Part shown: piece after piece, positions 1 through 7,000 of the stretch | Numbering within the stretch: the stretch's first letter is position 1 | Layout of the letters: each line of letters opens with the position of its first letter | NCBI GenBank assembly: GCA_047974165.1 | Contig: JBKECB010000043.1 | Location: 1-18,089, forward strand | Reading direction: 5' to 3' | Length of the DNA stretch: 18,089 bases | DNA from: Lactovum sp047974165 | GTDB taxonomy: Bacteria > Bacillota > Bacilli > Lactobacillales > Streptococcaceae | Made by a program: the position numbers and the translations under genes | Notes under the pieces: model-generated | Databases searched by the model: none | The model's input: the letters and a program-made list of their open reading frames with translations, nothing else | Told to the model about the DNA's origin: nothing

Positions 1-2
1 TA

Positions 3-83
3 AGTCTCCCTCTTTTCATTCGTGAAGGCTATGAAGTAAAACAAGATTTAACACTGAAGCAGGCTTCAGATTATAAAAAATAA
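3..83 (+). CDS. C-terminal fragment of an unidentified protein
   Basis: Only the last 26 codons of a gene entering from the left are visible, read in the third frame and ending at TAA 81-83. The tail contains FIREGYEVKQDLTLK. A pattern of aromatic-x-x-x-Gly-Tyr/Phe followed by a short strand is common at the end of GNAT acetyltransferases, but the fragment is too short for a firm assignment. That it is coding is supported by the open frame running in from the edge and by a terminator starting 8 bp after the stop codon. It belongs to a separate transcription unit from pgi. Confidence 0.55.
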   Translation, partial: SLPLFIREGYEVKQDLTLKQASDYKK

Positions 84-90
84 AAAAGAG

Positions 91-119
91 CATTCTGCAT
101 GTATATGTAGAGTGTTTTT
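91..119 (+). terminator. Rho-independent terminator
   Basis: A 10-bp stem (91-100 with 105-114, including two G-U pairs) closes a 4-nt loop and is followed by a T-run at 115-119. It starts 8 bp after the stop of the partial upstream gene and separates it from pgi. Confidence 0.75.
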
Positions 120-211
120 AGATGAAAAAGTAATTTATATTTAGAATTTTTGAATATTATGAAATTTTAATTCAAAATAAGGTCTCTTATATTTCTATTT
201 TTCTAAAAAAG

Positions 212-220
212 TGATAAAAT
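212..220 (+). promoter_or_regulatory. pgi promoter, extended -10
   Basis: TGATAAAAT is an extended -10 element (TG at 212-213, hexamer TAAAAT 215-220). No good -35 is seen 17 bp upstream. Transcription would start near 227, giving a leader of about 27 nt that contains GGAGGT at 243-248, an ideal 5 nt before the ATG. Confidence 0.6.
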
Positions 221-253
221 GAACTATCATACTAGAAATAATGGAGGTCTGAA

Positions 254-1603
254 ATGACACATATTAAATTTGACAGAACGAAGCTTTCTTCATTCGTTGC
301 AGAAAATGAACTTGATGAAATTCAATGGCAAGTCGATGGAGCAGATAAGATTTTACGTGACAAAACAGGCGCAGGATCAGAATACTTAGGCTGGTTGGAT
401 TTACCTGAGGATTACGATAAAGAAGAGTTTGCTCGTATTAAAGAAGCAGCAAAGAAAATTCAAGCAGAAAGTGATGTCTTAGTTGTTTTAGGAATTGGTG
501 GTTCTTATCTTGGAGCAAAAGCAGCGATTGACTTTTTAAATAGCAGTTTTGTAAATTTAGAGGATAAGTCAAAACGTCAAGCACCACAAATTCTCTATGC
601 TGGAAATTCTATCAGTTCAACCTATCTTGCTGATTTAGTTGACTATGTGTCAGATAAAGATTTTTCTGTTAATGTGATTTCTAAATCAGGAACAACGACA
701 GAGCCTGCCATTGCTTTCCGAGTTTTCGAAGAGCTTTTGGTCAAAAAATATGGTCGTGAAGAGGCAAATAAACGTATCTATGCAACAACAGATAGGGAAA
801 AAGGAGCTGTTAAGGTTAATGCAGATGCAAATAACTGGGAAACATTTGTTGTACCTGATGACGTTGGCGGACGATTTTCTGTGTTGACAGCTGTTGGACT
901 TTTACCGATTGCTGTGTCAGGTGCAGATCTTGATGCCCTGATGAAAGGTGCAAATCAGGCACGTCTGGACTATAGCAAGTCTACAAATGTTCGTGAAAAT
1001 GATGCTTATGCTTATGCAGCTTTGCGTAATATTTTATATCGTAAAGGAAAATTCTCTGAAATTTTAATTAACTATGAGCCAAGTCTTCAATACTTTGCAG
1101 AATGGTGGAAGCAACTTTCGGGTGAGTCTACAGGAAAAGATGGTAAAGGAATTTATCCAACATCTGCTAATTTTTCAACAGATTTACATTCACTAGGTCA
1201 GTTTATTCAGGAAGGAACACGTACCGTCTTTGAAACAGCTCTTCGTATTGAAAAACCTGGTCGTAATCTTAACATTCCAGAGCTTGATGTAGATTTAGAT
1301 GGTTTAGGATATCTTCAAGGAAAAGATGTGGATTTTGTAAATAAAAAAGCAGCAGACGGTGTCCTTCTTGCCCATACAGATGGAAATGTTCCTAATATCA
1401 TTATTACATTACCAGAGCAAGATGAATTCACCCTTGGCTATACGATTTATTTCTTTGAGTTAGCCATTAGTATTTCTGGATATCTTAATGGTATTAATCC
1501 ATTTAATCAGCCAGGTGTTGAAGCTTACAAGGAAAATATGTTTGCTCTACTTGGTAAGCCAGGTTTTGAAGATTTGGCTGCAAAATTAAACGCACGACTT
1601 TGA
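254..1603 (+). CDS. pgi: Glucose-6-phosphate isomerase
   Basis: Interconverts glucose 6-phosphate and fructose 6-phosphate in the cytoplasm, the second step of glycolysis. The 449-residue length is the standard size of the Bacillus/Streptococcus form. Visible family signatures are the N-terminal VLGIGGSYLGAKA segment, the sugar-phosphate loop SKSGTTTEPA, VGGRFSVLTAVGLLP (PGI signature 1), QFIQEGTRTVFET, and the C-terminal NPFNQPGVEAYKENM (signature 2, with the catalytic-region lysine). The start is fixed by GGAGGT 5 nt upstream and by the usual lactococcal and streptococcal N-terminus (M-x-H-I-K-F-D). The gene stands alone between two terminators with its own extended -10 promoter. The reading frame is intact and no expected motif is missing. 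Identification is very secure. Confidence 0.98.
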   Translation: MTHIKFDRTKLSSFVAENELDEIQWQVDGADKILRDKTGAGSEYLGWLDLPEDYDKEEFARIKEAAKKIQAESDVLVVLGIGGSYLGAKAAIDFLNSSFVNLEDKSKRQAPQILYAGNSISSTYLADLVDYVSDKDFSVNVISKSGTTTEPAIAFRVFEELLVKKYGREEANKRIYATTDREKGAVKVNADANNWETFVVPDDVGGRFSVLTAVGLLPIAVSGADLDALMKGANQARLDYSKSTNVRENDAYAYAALRNILYRKGKFSEILINYEPSLQYFAEWWKQLSGESTGKDGKGIYPTSANFSTDLHSLGQFIQEGTRTVFETALRIEKPGRNLNIPELDVDLDGLGYLQGKDVDFVNKKAADGVLLAHTDGNVPNIIITLPEQDEFTLGYTIYFFELAISISGYLNGINPFNQPGVEAYKENMFALLGKPGFEDLAAKLNARL

Positions 1604-1606
1604 TTT

Positions 1607-1634
1607 AAAAGAGCTGAAAGGCTCTTTTCTTTTG
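1607..1634 (+). terminator. pgi terminator
   Basis: AAAAGAGC (1607-1614) pairs perfectly with GCTCTTTT (1621-1628) around a 6-nt loop and is followed by a T-rich tract. It begins 3 bp after the pgi stop codon. Confidence 0.9.
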
Positions 1635-1644
1635 TTCTAATTTG

Positions 1645-1653
1645 TGTTAAAAT
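1645..1653 (+). promoter_or_regulatory. Promoter of the two MFS genes, extended -10
   Basis: TGTTAAAAT is an extended -10 (TG 1645-1646, TAAAAT 1648-1653), with no convincing -35. The predicted start near 1660 leaves a leader of about 32 nt to the ATG at 1692, or about 53 nt to the ATG at 1713. Confidence 0.5.
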
Positions 1654-1691
1654 AATCATAATTTTCAAAAAATTAAAAATTTAGAAATATT

Positions 1692-2920
1692 ATGAGGACT
1701 TTTGTTAAAAAAATGGAAAATGAAAATCAGCTATTTTTAAAAGAAGCAAGGCGAAACTTATATGTACTCTGGTTAGGTGTATTTATGGTTTCTATGGGAA
1801 TGTCAGCTGTTCTTCCTTTTCTTCCACTTTATATCTCTCAGTTAGGAGACTTTCAAACTTCAGAATTAAATCTTTTGTCAAGTCTTTCTTTTGCAGTTTC
1901 TTTTTTGATGAGTGCAATTGCTTCACCCTTTTGGGGACGTTTGGCTGATAAGTATGGCTGTCGTCCGATGCTTTTGAGAGCTTCTTTTTGTCTGACTTTT
2001 ATCCTTGCATTGATGGCTTTTGTGACAAGTGTTTGGCAGCTTATTGTCTTACGTGCCTTGCAAGGTACCTTTGGTGGATTTATTTCAAACTCTATCGCTT
2101 TAGTGGCAATACAAACACCAAAAGAAAAGTCAGGACATTCCTTGGCTATCTTATCCACAGGAATAACCGCAGGGACATTAATAGGTCCCTTAATGGGAGC
2201 ATTGATTGCTTCTTTAGTAGGCTATCGTGGAAGTTTTATCATGACGTCTTTGTTTTTCTTTCTTATTTTTTTTCTTGTCCTTTTTTTAGTTATTGAAAGA
2301 AAAAAAGTAAGAAATCTTGAAAAAAAGAAAGAGCCATTTTCGTGGAAAAGTTTATCAAATCGTCATTTTTTATTTGGTCTTTTATGACAACATCAATCAT
2401 TCAGGTTGTGAATACCTCTATTGAGCCTGTCTTGGCACTTTTTATTGAAGAAATGAATCATAGCCAGTGGGAAACGACTTTGATTGTTGGACTAATTGCA
2501 GCAGCACCAGGGATTGCGGCTGTGACTGTTGCCTCATATTTTGGTCGCTTAGGTGATCGTATTGGTGCTCAGTATTTGTTGATTGCGGCCTTTATTTTAG
2601 CCTTTCTCATTCAAATCCCGAGTGCTTTTGTGACAAGTATTTCAGCGTTACTCTTTCTACGCTTGATGATTGGTATCTCAGATGCTGCAATGATTCCTCA
2701 GATTAATTCCTTATTGACAAAGTCAGTCGAAAAGGAAAAAGTGAGTCAGACTTTTGCTTATAACCAGTCAGCCATGTCTATTGGAAATCTACTAGGCCCT
2801 ATGATGGGAGCTTTAGTATCAAATTTATTTGGCTACCGTGCGATTTTCATCGCGAGTGCTGTTTTGATTGTTATTAATCTTAGTCATTTTTTAGTGACAG
2901 TAAAAGAAATAAAAATTTAA
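1692..2920 (+). pseudogene. MFS multidrug-efflux-type transporter, split by a -1 frame change
   Basis: Two overlapping reading frames together make one 12-helix major facilitator transporter of about 409 residues, resembling streptococcal PmrA-type efflux pumps. The first half (1692-2387) has motif A (GRLADKYGCRPM) after helix 2 and the GPLMGALIASLVGYR region near helix 5. It stops at TGA 2385-2387 as helix 7 begins. The second half (about 2372-2920) continues with helices 7 to 12, including GRLGDRIGA and GPMMGALVSNLFGYR. The second frame is -1 relative to the first. An in-frame U UUU UUA heptamer lies at 2366-2372, and a T4 run at 2380-2383 could have lost one T. The restored sequence through the break fits the family well. 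The start is uncertain: ATG 1692 has no Shine-Dalgarno site, while ATG 1713 has GAGGA about 14 nt upstream. The gene is followed after 8 bp by a second MFS gene. It could be a pseudogene, a sequencing error or a recoded gene. Confidence 0.8.
2366..2372 (+). other. U UUU UUA slippery heptamer in the MFS gene
   Basis: The heptamer is read in the zero frame as caT TTT TTA, the X XXY YYZ arrangement needed for tandem -1 slippage and the same heptamer as the HIV gag-pol site. Slipping here moves the ribosome into exactly the frame that encodes the second half of the transporter, five codons before the zero-frame stop. The downstream stimulator is poor: only a 5-bp pairing (ACAAC 2387-2391 with GTTGT 2405-2409) is seen. 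Chance occurrence in AT-rich DNA is quite possible. Confidence 0.4.
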
Positions 2921-2928
2921 GGAATATT

Positions 2929-4161
2929 ATGTCAATATTAAGAAGAGTACATCCGTCAATTCGCCTTCGTCTTTTGATGGGATTTTTAGGAAACCTAATT
3001 TATGCAACTGTTGGAAGTTCGATGACAATTTATTATAGTCAGTATATTGGAGCAGGAATTACAGGGTTCTTGTTAATTATTAGCTCTGTGATGGTCTTTT
3101 TTGTGGGATTATATGCAGGACATTTGACGGATCAAAAAGGACGACGCCCAGTGATGTTAGTCTCTAGTATGATAACCTTTATAGGTGGTATGATTGCGAC
3201 CTTGTCAAATTCTCCTTGGTTTTTTGCTCCTTGGTTAACATATGCTGGTTTTTTAATCTTGAACTTTGGCTTTGGCTTTTTTGATGTGGCAAGCTCAGCG
3301 ATGATTATTGATTTGACAGATGAAAGTAATCGTAAAGACGTTTATAGCATTCAATATTGGATTTATAATTTGGCAATATTATTTGGTTCAGCCTTGTCTG
3401 GTATCTTTTTTAGGGATTATTTATTTGAGCTTTTATTGGCGATTAGTTTGGAAGAACTTGCTACTTTTATTGTTGTCCTTTTTAAAATTCCAGAAAGCTT
3501 TGACTCTGAGAAAAGTCCAGCTAGACATGAAAATATTTTAAAGTCTTACCGTACAGTTAGTAAAGATATAACTTTTATGATTTATTGTTTTGCCTCAATT
3601 TTTGGCTCCATGATTTTTTTACAGATTGATTATTATCTTCCTGTTCACTTGTCTGAAACTTTTAAAACGATTGAAGTTTTTGGATTAGAAATTTATGGAC
3701 AAAGAATGCTAAGTATTATTTTAATGGTAAATACAATCTTGATTGTTGCTGGAATGACCTTTACCAACTGGTTGACAAGAAAATGGTCACGTAGTCGTGG
3801 GATTGTTATTGGTTTAAGTTTAGAGTGTATCGGCTTTATCATTGCATTTATAGGGGTTACTTTTAATGTTGAAATTTTGGCAGCCTGTGTATTTACGATA
3901 GGTGAGATGATTGCTGTCCCTTTTATTCAAGCCTTTCGTGCAGATTTGATGGCTGGAAATCGAGTAGGAACTTATACTGGAATCTTTAATGTGACGAAAA
4001 CATTAGGTGCTGTTCTTTGTGGCCTCATGCTTTCTGGTTCAGCTTTTTATGGTGGAGCAGGAATTATTTTCTTAATGTTTGTTATTATGATCTTGAGTAT
4101 TACACCATTGCTTGTATCTGTTCGTCAATTTGAGAATAATCAGGTAGAAAATAAATTATAA
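2929..4161 (+). CDS. MFS family transporter
   Basis: An integral membrane permease of 410 residues with about 12 predicted hydrophobic helices. MFS motif A appears as GHLTDQKGRRPVM in the loop after helix 2 (about residues 64-76). A hydrophilic central loop around residues 190-208 (ESFDSEKSPARHEN) separates the two six-helix halves. The ATG has AAGGA (2919-2923) 5 nt upstream. It lies 8 bp downstream of the broken MFS gene and is probably cotranscribed with it, which suggests a paired efflux function. The substrate cannot be read from the sequence; drug or metabolite export is the usual role of this subgroup. Unlike its neighbour, this frame is intact. The stop lies 12 bp before the extended -10 of rsmD, and no terminator hairpin is visible between them. 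Confidence 0.85.
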   Translation: MSILRRVHPSIRLRLLMGFLGNLIYATVGSSMTIYYSQYIGAGITGFLLIISSVMVFFVGLYAGHLTDQKGRRPVMLVSSMITFIGGMIATLSNSPWFFAPWLTYAGFLILNFGFGFFDVASSAMIIDLTDESNRKDVYSIQYWIYNLAILFGSALSGIFFRDYLFELLLAISLEELATFIVVLFKIPESFDSEKSPARHENILKSYRTVSKDITFMIYCFASIFGSMIFLQIDYYLPVHLSETFKTIEVFGLEIYGQRMLSIILMVNTILIVAGMTFTNWLTRKWSRSRGIVIGLSLECIGFIIAFIGVTFNVEILAACVFTIGEMIAVPFIQAFRADLMAGNRVGTYTGIFNVTKTLGAVLCGLMLSGSAFYGGAGIIFLMFVIMILSITPLLVSVRQFENNQVENKL

Positions 4162-4173
4162 AATCCTTGATTA

Positions 4174-4182
4174 TGTTATAAT
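4174..4182 (+). promoter_or_regulatory. rsmD promoter, predicted leaderless start
   Basis: TGTTATAAT is a perfect extended -10 (TG 4174-4175, TATAAT 4177-4182). The last base is separated from the GTG start codon at 4189 by exactly 6 nt, so the predicted first transcribed base is the G of GTG. No -35 is recognisable. TAG at 4183-4185 is in frame and excludes an upstream start. Confidence 0.65.
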
Positions 4183-4188
4183 TAGTGT

Positions 4189-4740
4189 GTGAGAATAATT
4201 GCAGGAAAATATGGAGGTCGTCCTTTAAAAAGTTTATCTGGTGTGACTACACGGCCAACGTCAGATAAGATAAAAGGGGCGATTTTTAATATGCTCTCAG
4301 GATTTTTAGAAGAAAAAAATATTTTAGATCTGTATGCTGGTTCAGCGAGTTTATCGATTGAAGCTGTCTCTCGTGGTGCCAAGAAAGCGATCTTGGTTGA
4401 GCGTGATCGTGCAGCTCAGAAAATTATTTTAGAAAATATCCAGCAAACGAAAGAAACTGACAGATTTTATTTATTTAAAGGAAACTCTGAGATTGCCTTG
4501 AAAAAGTTACAAGAGACATTTGATTTGGTTTTTTTAGATCCGCCTTATGCCAAAGAACAGATATTATCTGACATAAAAAAACTCATTGAGAGACGACTTT
4601 TGTCAAAAGATGTAAAAGTTGTAGTAGAAACAGAAAAGTCTGTGGATTTACCTGAAAAAATCCAAGATTTAGAAATCTGGAAGCAAAAGATTTATGGGAT
4701 TACAAAAATTACAATTTATAAGCAGATAGAGGAAAATTAA
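4189..4740 (+). CDS. rsmD: 16S rRNA (guanine(966)-N(2))-methyltransferase RsmD
   Basis: Methylates the 2-amino group of G966 (E. coli numbering) of 16S rRNA in the assembled small subunit, using S-adenosylmethionine. The 183-residue length is typical. The N-terminus RIIAGKYGGRPLKSL and the following TRPTSDKIKGAIFNML are hallmark RsmD segments. The SAM-binding motif I is DLYAGSASLSIEAVSRGA, in which alanine replaces the usual glycine after AGS. The catalytic motif is FLDPPY. The start is GTG, chosen because the family N-terminus begins exactly there and an in-frame TAG lies two codons upstream. There is no Shine-Dalgarno site; the extended -10 ends 6 nt before the GTG, so a leaderless mRNA is predicted. 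The gene ends 2 bp before coaD, a very common pairing in Firmicutes. Confidence 0.95.
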   Translation: MRIIAGKYGGRPLKSLSGVTTRPTSDKIKGAIFNMLSGFLEEKNILDLYAGSASLSIEAVSRGAKKAILVERDRAAQKIILENIQQTKETDRFYLFKGNSEIALKKLQETFDLVFLDPPYAKEQILSDIKKLIERRLLSKDVKVVVETEKSVDLPEKIQDLEIWKQKIYGITKITIYKQIEEN

Positions 4741-4742
4741 TC

Positions 4743-5231
4743 GTGAAAAATAAAAAAATTGCTCTTTTTACAGGAAGTTTTGATCCGATAACTAATGGGC
4801 ATTTAGATATTATATACAGAGCTTCAGATTTATTCGATTTTCTTTATTTAGGAGTTTTTGAAAATCCTGAAAAAAATTCTCTTTTTAGTCTGGAAGAGCG
4901 TCTAAAAATGATTGAAGATAATATATCAGCTTTAAAAAATGTTAGTTTAGTTCAGCATCCGAAAGACTTGACAGTTCGGATTGCTAAAGAGCTTAATGTC
5001 ACGAGTTTATTACGATCATTAAGAACGGGGCAGGATTTTGATTATGAGCAAAATATGAGTTATTTTAATTATAAAATGACAGGAGTTGAAACTCTTTTTT
5101 TATCAGCAAGACCAGAACTCTCAATGATTTCAAGTAGTCGTATACGAGAGCTAGCTAGTTATGCTGAGGATGTTTCAGCTTATGTCCCAGAAAATGTTGT
5201 AAAGGAATTAAAGAAAAAATATGAAAAATAA
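4743..5231 (+). CDS. coaD: Phosphopantetheine adenylyltransferase
   Basis: Catalyses transfer of AMP from ATP to 4'-phosphopantetheine, giving dephospho-CoA, the penultimate step of coenzyme A synthesis in the cytoplasm. The 162-residue length is standard. The nucleotidyltransferase T/HxGH motif is visible as TGSFDPITNGHLDII, where T10 and H18 are the conserved positions. RSLRTGQDFDYEQNM and the C-terminal ISSSRIREL nucleotide-binding motif are also present. The start is GTG with AGAGGA (4728-4733) 9 nt upstream. It follows rsmD by 2 bp and its end overlaps the next gene by 11 bp, so the three genes are one transcriptional unit with probable translational coupling. Confidence 0.97.
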   Translation: MKNKKIALFTGSFDPITNGHLDIIYRASDLFDFLYLGVFENPEKNSLFSLEERLKMIEDNISALKNVSLVQHPKDLTVRIAKELNVTSLLRSLRTGQDFDYEQNMSYFNYKMTGVETLFLSARPELSMISSSRIRELASYAEDVSAYVPENVVKELKKKYEK

Positions 5232-6273
5232 TGAAATTACTTTAAAAAAGAAGTCTAAAAAATTAAAAATTATATTGTCAATTCTTTTGTCAGTTCTTTT
5301 ATTTATCTCTTTTCTTTTTTATCTTTTTTCACCACAAGATTACTATATTGAGCGTCCTGGCTCAACTATGAGCTTATCAGAGATGATTCAGGTTGAAGGA
5401 AAAGAAGCCCAAGAAGAAGGTGATTTTTATCTGACCTCTGTGACGATTATGCCAGCAAATAACTTTCTTTTATGGTTGAGTAAAGGGGACGATTTTTCTG
5501 AAGAAATCCCAAAAGAAGACTTGATGGGAGACTTTAGTAACGAGCAGTACAGTCAGGTGAATCAATACTATATGGAAACAGCACAAAATATCGCAATTTA
5601 TCAGGCTTTTAAGCTGGCAGGTATAGACTATGAAATGTCTTATAGTGGTGTCTATGTGATGCAGGTTGATAAAAACTCAAGCTTTAAAGATGACTTAGAG
5701 ATTGCAGATACAGTGACAAAAGTAGATGGAAAGAGCTTTAAATCATCAAATGATTTGATTGATTATGTTGCCAGTCAAAAGTTGGGAGCAAAAGCTGAGA
5801 TTGATGTGACAAGAATTGATGGGAGTGAGCATCATTTTGTAGGTAAATATATCACCTTATCAAATGGTAAAGTGGGAATTGGTATTGGATTAACTGATCA
5901 TACAACTGTTAAGACAGATATTGAAGTTGAGATTAATTCTGGGTCAATTGGTGGACCAAGTGCGGGAGCGATGTTTACACTTGAAATTTATGAGCAGCTG
6001 ACGGGAGAAAATCTAGTAAAAGGTCGAAATATTGCAGGGACTGGAACGATTGAAGAAGATGGGACGATTGGACAGATTGGTGGTGTTGATAAGAAAGTTG
6101 TTTCAGCAAGTGAAAATGGAGCAGAAATCTTCCTTTGTCCTGATTCAGGTTCTGATAAGCTAGAGGAAAATAATTATTTGAAGGCTCTTGAGACAGCTAA
6201 AAAAATTAAGACAGAGATGAAAATTATACCGATAAAAACAATTCAAGAGGCATTAAATTATTTAAAGAAATAG
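5221..6273 (+). CDS. SepM/YlbL-family membrane-anchored PDZ and Lon-type serine protease
   Basis: A 350-residue extracytoplasmic protease. After a basic cytoplasmic start, residues about 16-36 form one transmembrane anchor. A PDZ domain follows at about residues 135-200 (around YSGVYVMQVDKNSSF and VTKVDGKSF), then a Lon-type proteolytic domain to the end. The catalytic dyad is visible: Ser247 in GGPSAGAMFTL and Lys292 in IGGVDKKV, 45 residues apart as in SepM. In Streptococcus mutans, SepM trims the competence-stimulating peptide; Bacillus YlbL has a related domain plan and lies beside coaD too. The substrate here is unknown. The ATG overlaps the coaD end by 11 bp, and the nearest AAAGGA is 14 nt upstream, so translation probably depends on coupling to coaD. 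Confidence 0.9.
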   Translation: MKNNEITLKKKSKKLKIILSILLSVLLFISFLFYLFSPQDYYIERPGSTMSLSEMIQVEGKEAQEEGDFYLTSVTIMPANNFLLWLSKGDDFSEEIPKEDLMGDFSNEQYSQVNQYYMETAQNIAIYQAFKLAGIDYEMSYSGVYVMQVDKNSSFKDDLEIADTVTKVDGKSFKSSNDLIDYVASQKLGAKAEIDVTRIDGSEHHFVGKYITLSNGKVGIGIGLTDHTTVKTDIEVEINSGSIGGPSAGAMFTLEIYEQLTGENLVKGRNIAGTGTIEEDGTIGQIGGVDKKVVSASENGAEIFLCPDSGSDKLEENNYLKALETAKKIKTEMKIIPIKTIQEALNYLKK

Positions 6274-6286
6274 CTATATGTAGGGT
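6271..6286 (+). promoter_or_regulatory. Candidate distal NrdR box
   Basis: The core CTATATGTAG (6274-6283) with flanking GGGT matches the NrdR-box type palindrome (CwATATnTwG core). Its centre lies 41 bp, about four helical turns, upstream of the second box. It begins at the sepM-like stop codon. Confidence 0.6.
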
Positions 6287-6311
6287 GTTAAGGATTTTAT
6301 GCTTAGTAAAA

Positions 6312-6327
6312 TCACTATATTTAGAGC
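6312..6327 (+). promoter_or_regulatory. Candidate proximal NrdR box
   Basis: CACTATATTTAGAG (6313-6326) is a close match to the NrdR-box palindrome. It lies 8 bp upstream of the nrdH -35 element. Paired boxes an integral number of turns apart are the usual arrangement for this ATP/dATP-sensing repressor of ribonucleotide reductase genes. NrdR itself is not encoded in the window. Confidence 0.65.
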
Positions 6328-6334
6328 TTACGAC

Positions 6335-6362
6335 TTGAAAAAAAATTCTAAAATTATATAAT
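6335..6362 (+). promoter_or_regulatory. nrd operon promoter
   Basis: TTGAAA (6335-6340) and TATAAT (6357-6362) are separated by 16 bp, a strong vegetative promoter. Transcription should start near 6369, leaving a short leader that contains AAGGAGAT just before the nrdH ATG. Confidence 0.75.
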
Positions 6363-6395
6363 AAGATGATCTGAAAAATAAAGGAGATTTAAAAA

Positions 6396-6620
6396 ATGGT
6401 AAAAGTTTATTCTAAAAATAACTGTGTGCAATGTAAAATGGTTAAGAGGTATCTTGAGGAAAACAATGTCAACTTTACAGAGTATAATATTGAAGAAGAA
6501 CCAAAATATCGTGACTATATCGTCTCATTAGGCTATCAAGCTCTTCCTGTTGTTGAAACAGAACAGACACACTTCTCAGGTTTTCGTCCTGACTTATTAA
6601 AACTACTTATAGAAGCATGA
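6396..6620 (+). CDS. nrdH: Glutaredoxin-like protein NrdH
   Basis: A 74-residue glutaredoxin-fold redoxin that supplies electrons to class Ib ribonucleotide reductase by reducing its active-site disulfide. The redox motif is CVQC (residues 11-14) in YSKNNCVQCKMVKRYL. The C-terminal FSGFRPDLLK is the conserved NrdH surface that suits it to thioredoxin reductase. A strong Shine-Dalgarno site (AAGGAG) precedes the ATG. It is the first gene of the nrd operon, and its TGA overlaps the nrdI start as ATGA. Confidence 0.96.
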   Translation: MVKVYSKNNCVQCKMVKRYLEENNVNFTEYNIEEEPKYRDYIVSLGYQALPVVETEQTHFSGFRPDLLKLLIEA

Positions 6621-7000
6621 TAAAGATTGCATATTTTAGTGTTACGGGGCAAACACGTCGCTTTATTGATAAGATTTCCTTACCAGCTGTTGAGATTCTT
6701 CCAGATGATCCGATGATTGAGATGGAAGGGCCTTTTATTTTAATTGTGCCTACTTATGAACGTGCAGTGACTGATCCGGTTTGGGAGTTTATGAATTGGG
6801 CAGGAAATTCAACTTATTGTCGAGGGATTGTAGGTGGTGGAAATCGTAACTTTGCAGGCCTTTTTATTTATACTGCAAATGATTTAGCAATTGACTTTAA
6901 CTCAGAAGTCCTTTATGGTTTTGAGTTTAATGGGACAGACAAAGATGTTGCCTGGGTAAAAAATTGGATTCAAGAATTTGAAAGACAGGAGAGGAAATGA
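6617..7000 (+). CDS. nrdI: Flavodoxin-like NrdI, activator of class Ib ribonucleotide reductase
   Basis: A 127-residue FMN protein that generates the oxidant used to assemble the dimanganese-tyrosyl radical cofactor in NrdF. FMN-binding regions are visible: the phosphate loop FSVTGQTRRFI near residues 7-17, the VPTYE loop, and GGGNRNFAGLF, followed by the family C-terminal segment with FEFNGTDKDV. The ATG overlaps the nrdH stop and the TGA overlaps the nrdE start, both as ATGA, which indicates tight translational coupling. The presence of NrdI implies that the manganese form of NrdF is physiologically relevant here. Confidence 0.96.
   Translation: MIKIAYFSVTGQTRRFIDKISLPAVEILPDDPMIEMEGPFILIVPTYERAVTDPVWEFMNWAGNSTYCRGIVGGGNRNFAGLFIYTANDLAIDFNSEVLYGFEFNGTDKDVAWVKNWIQEFERQERK

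Noticed and set aside
2342..2920. Second half of the split MFS gene as an independent six-helix transporter
   Set aside because: No ribosome binding site precedes any start in it, the helices continue exactly where the first half stops, and half-size MFS proteins of this kind are not expected. One broken or recoded gene is simpler.
4182..4382. Minus-strand open frame opposite rsmD
   Set aside because: It lies entirely over a strongly conserved gene, has no ribosome site and no family resemblance. Similar antisense frames over nrdE, nrdF and yceD were dropped for the same reason.
6293..6313. Inverted repeat as terminator of the sepM-like gene
   Set aside because: The 7-bp stem has no T-run after it and overlaps a NrdR box, so it does not look like an intrinsic terminator.
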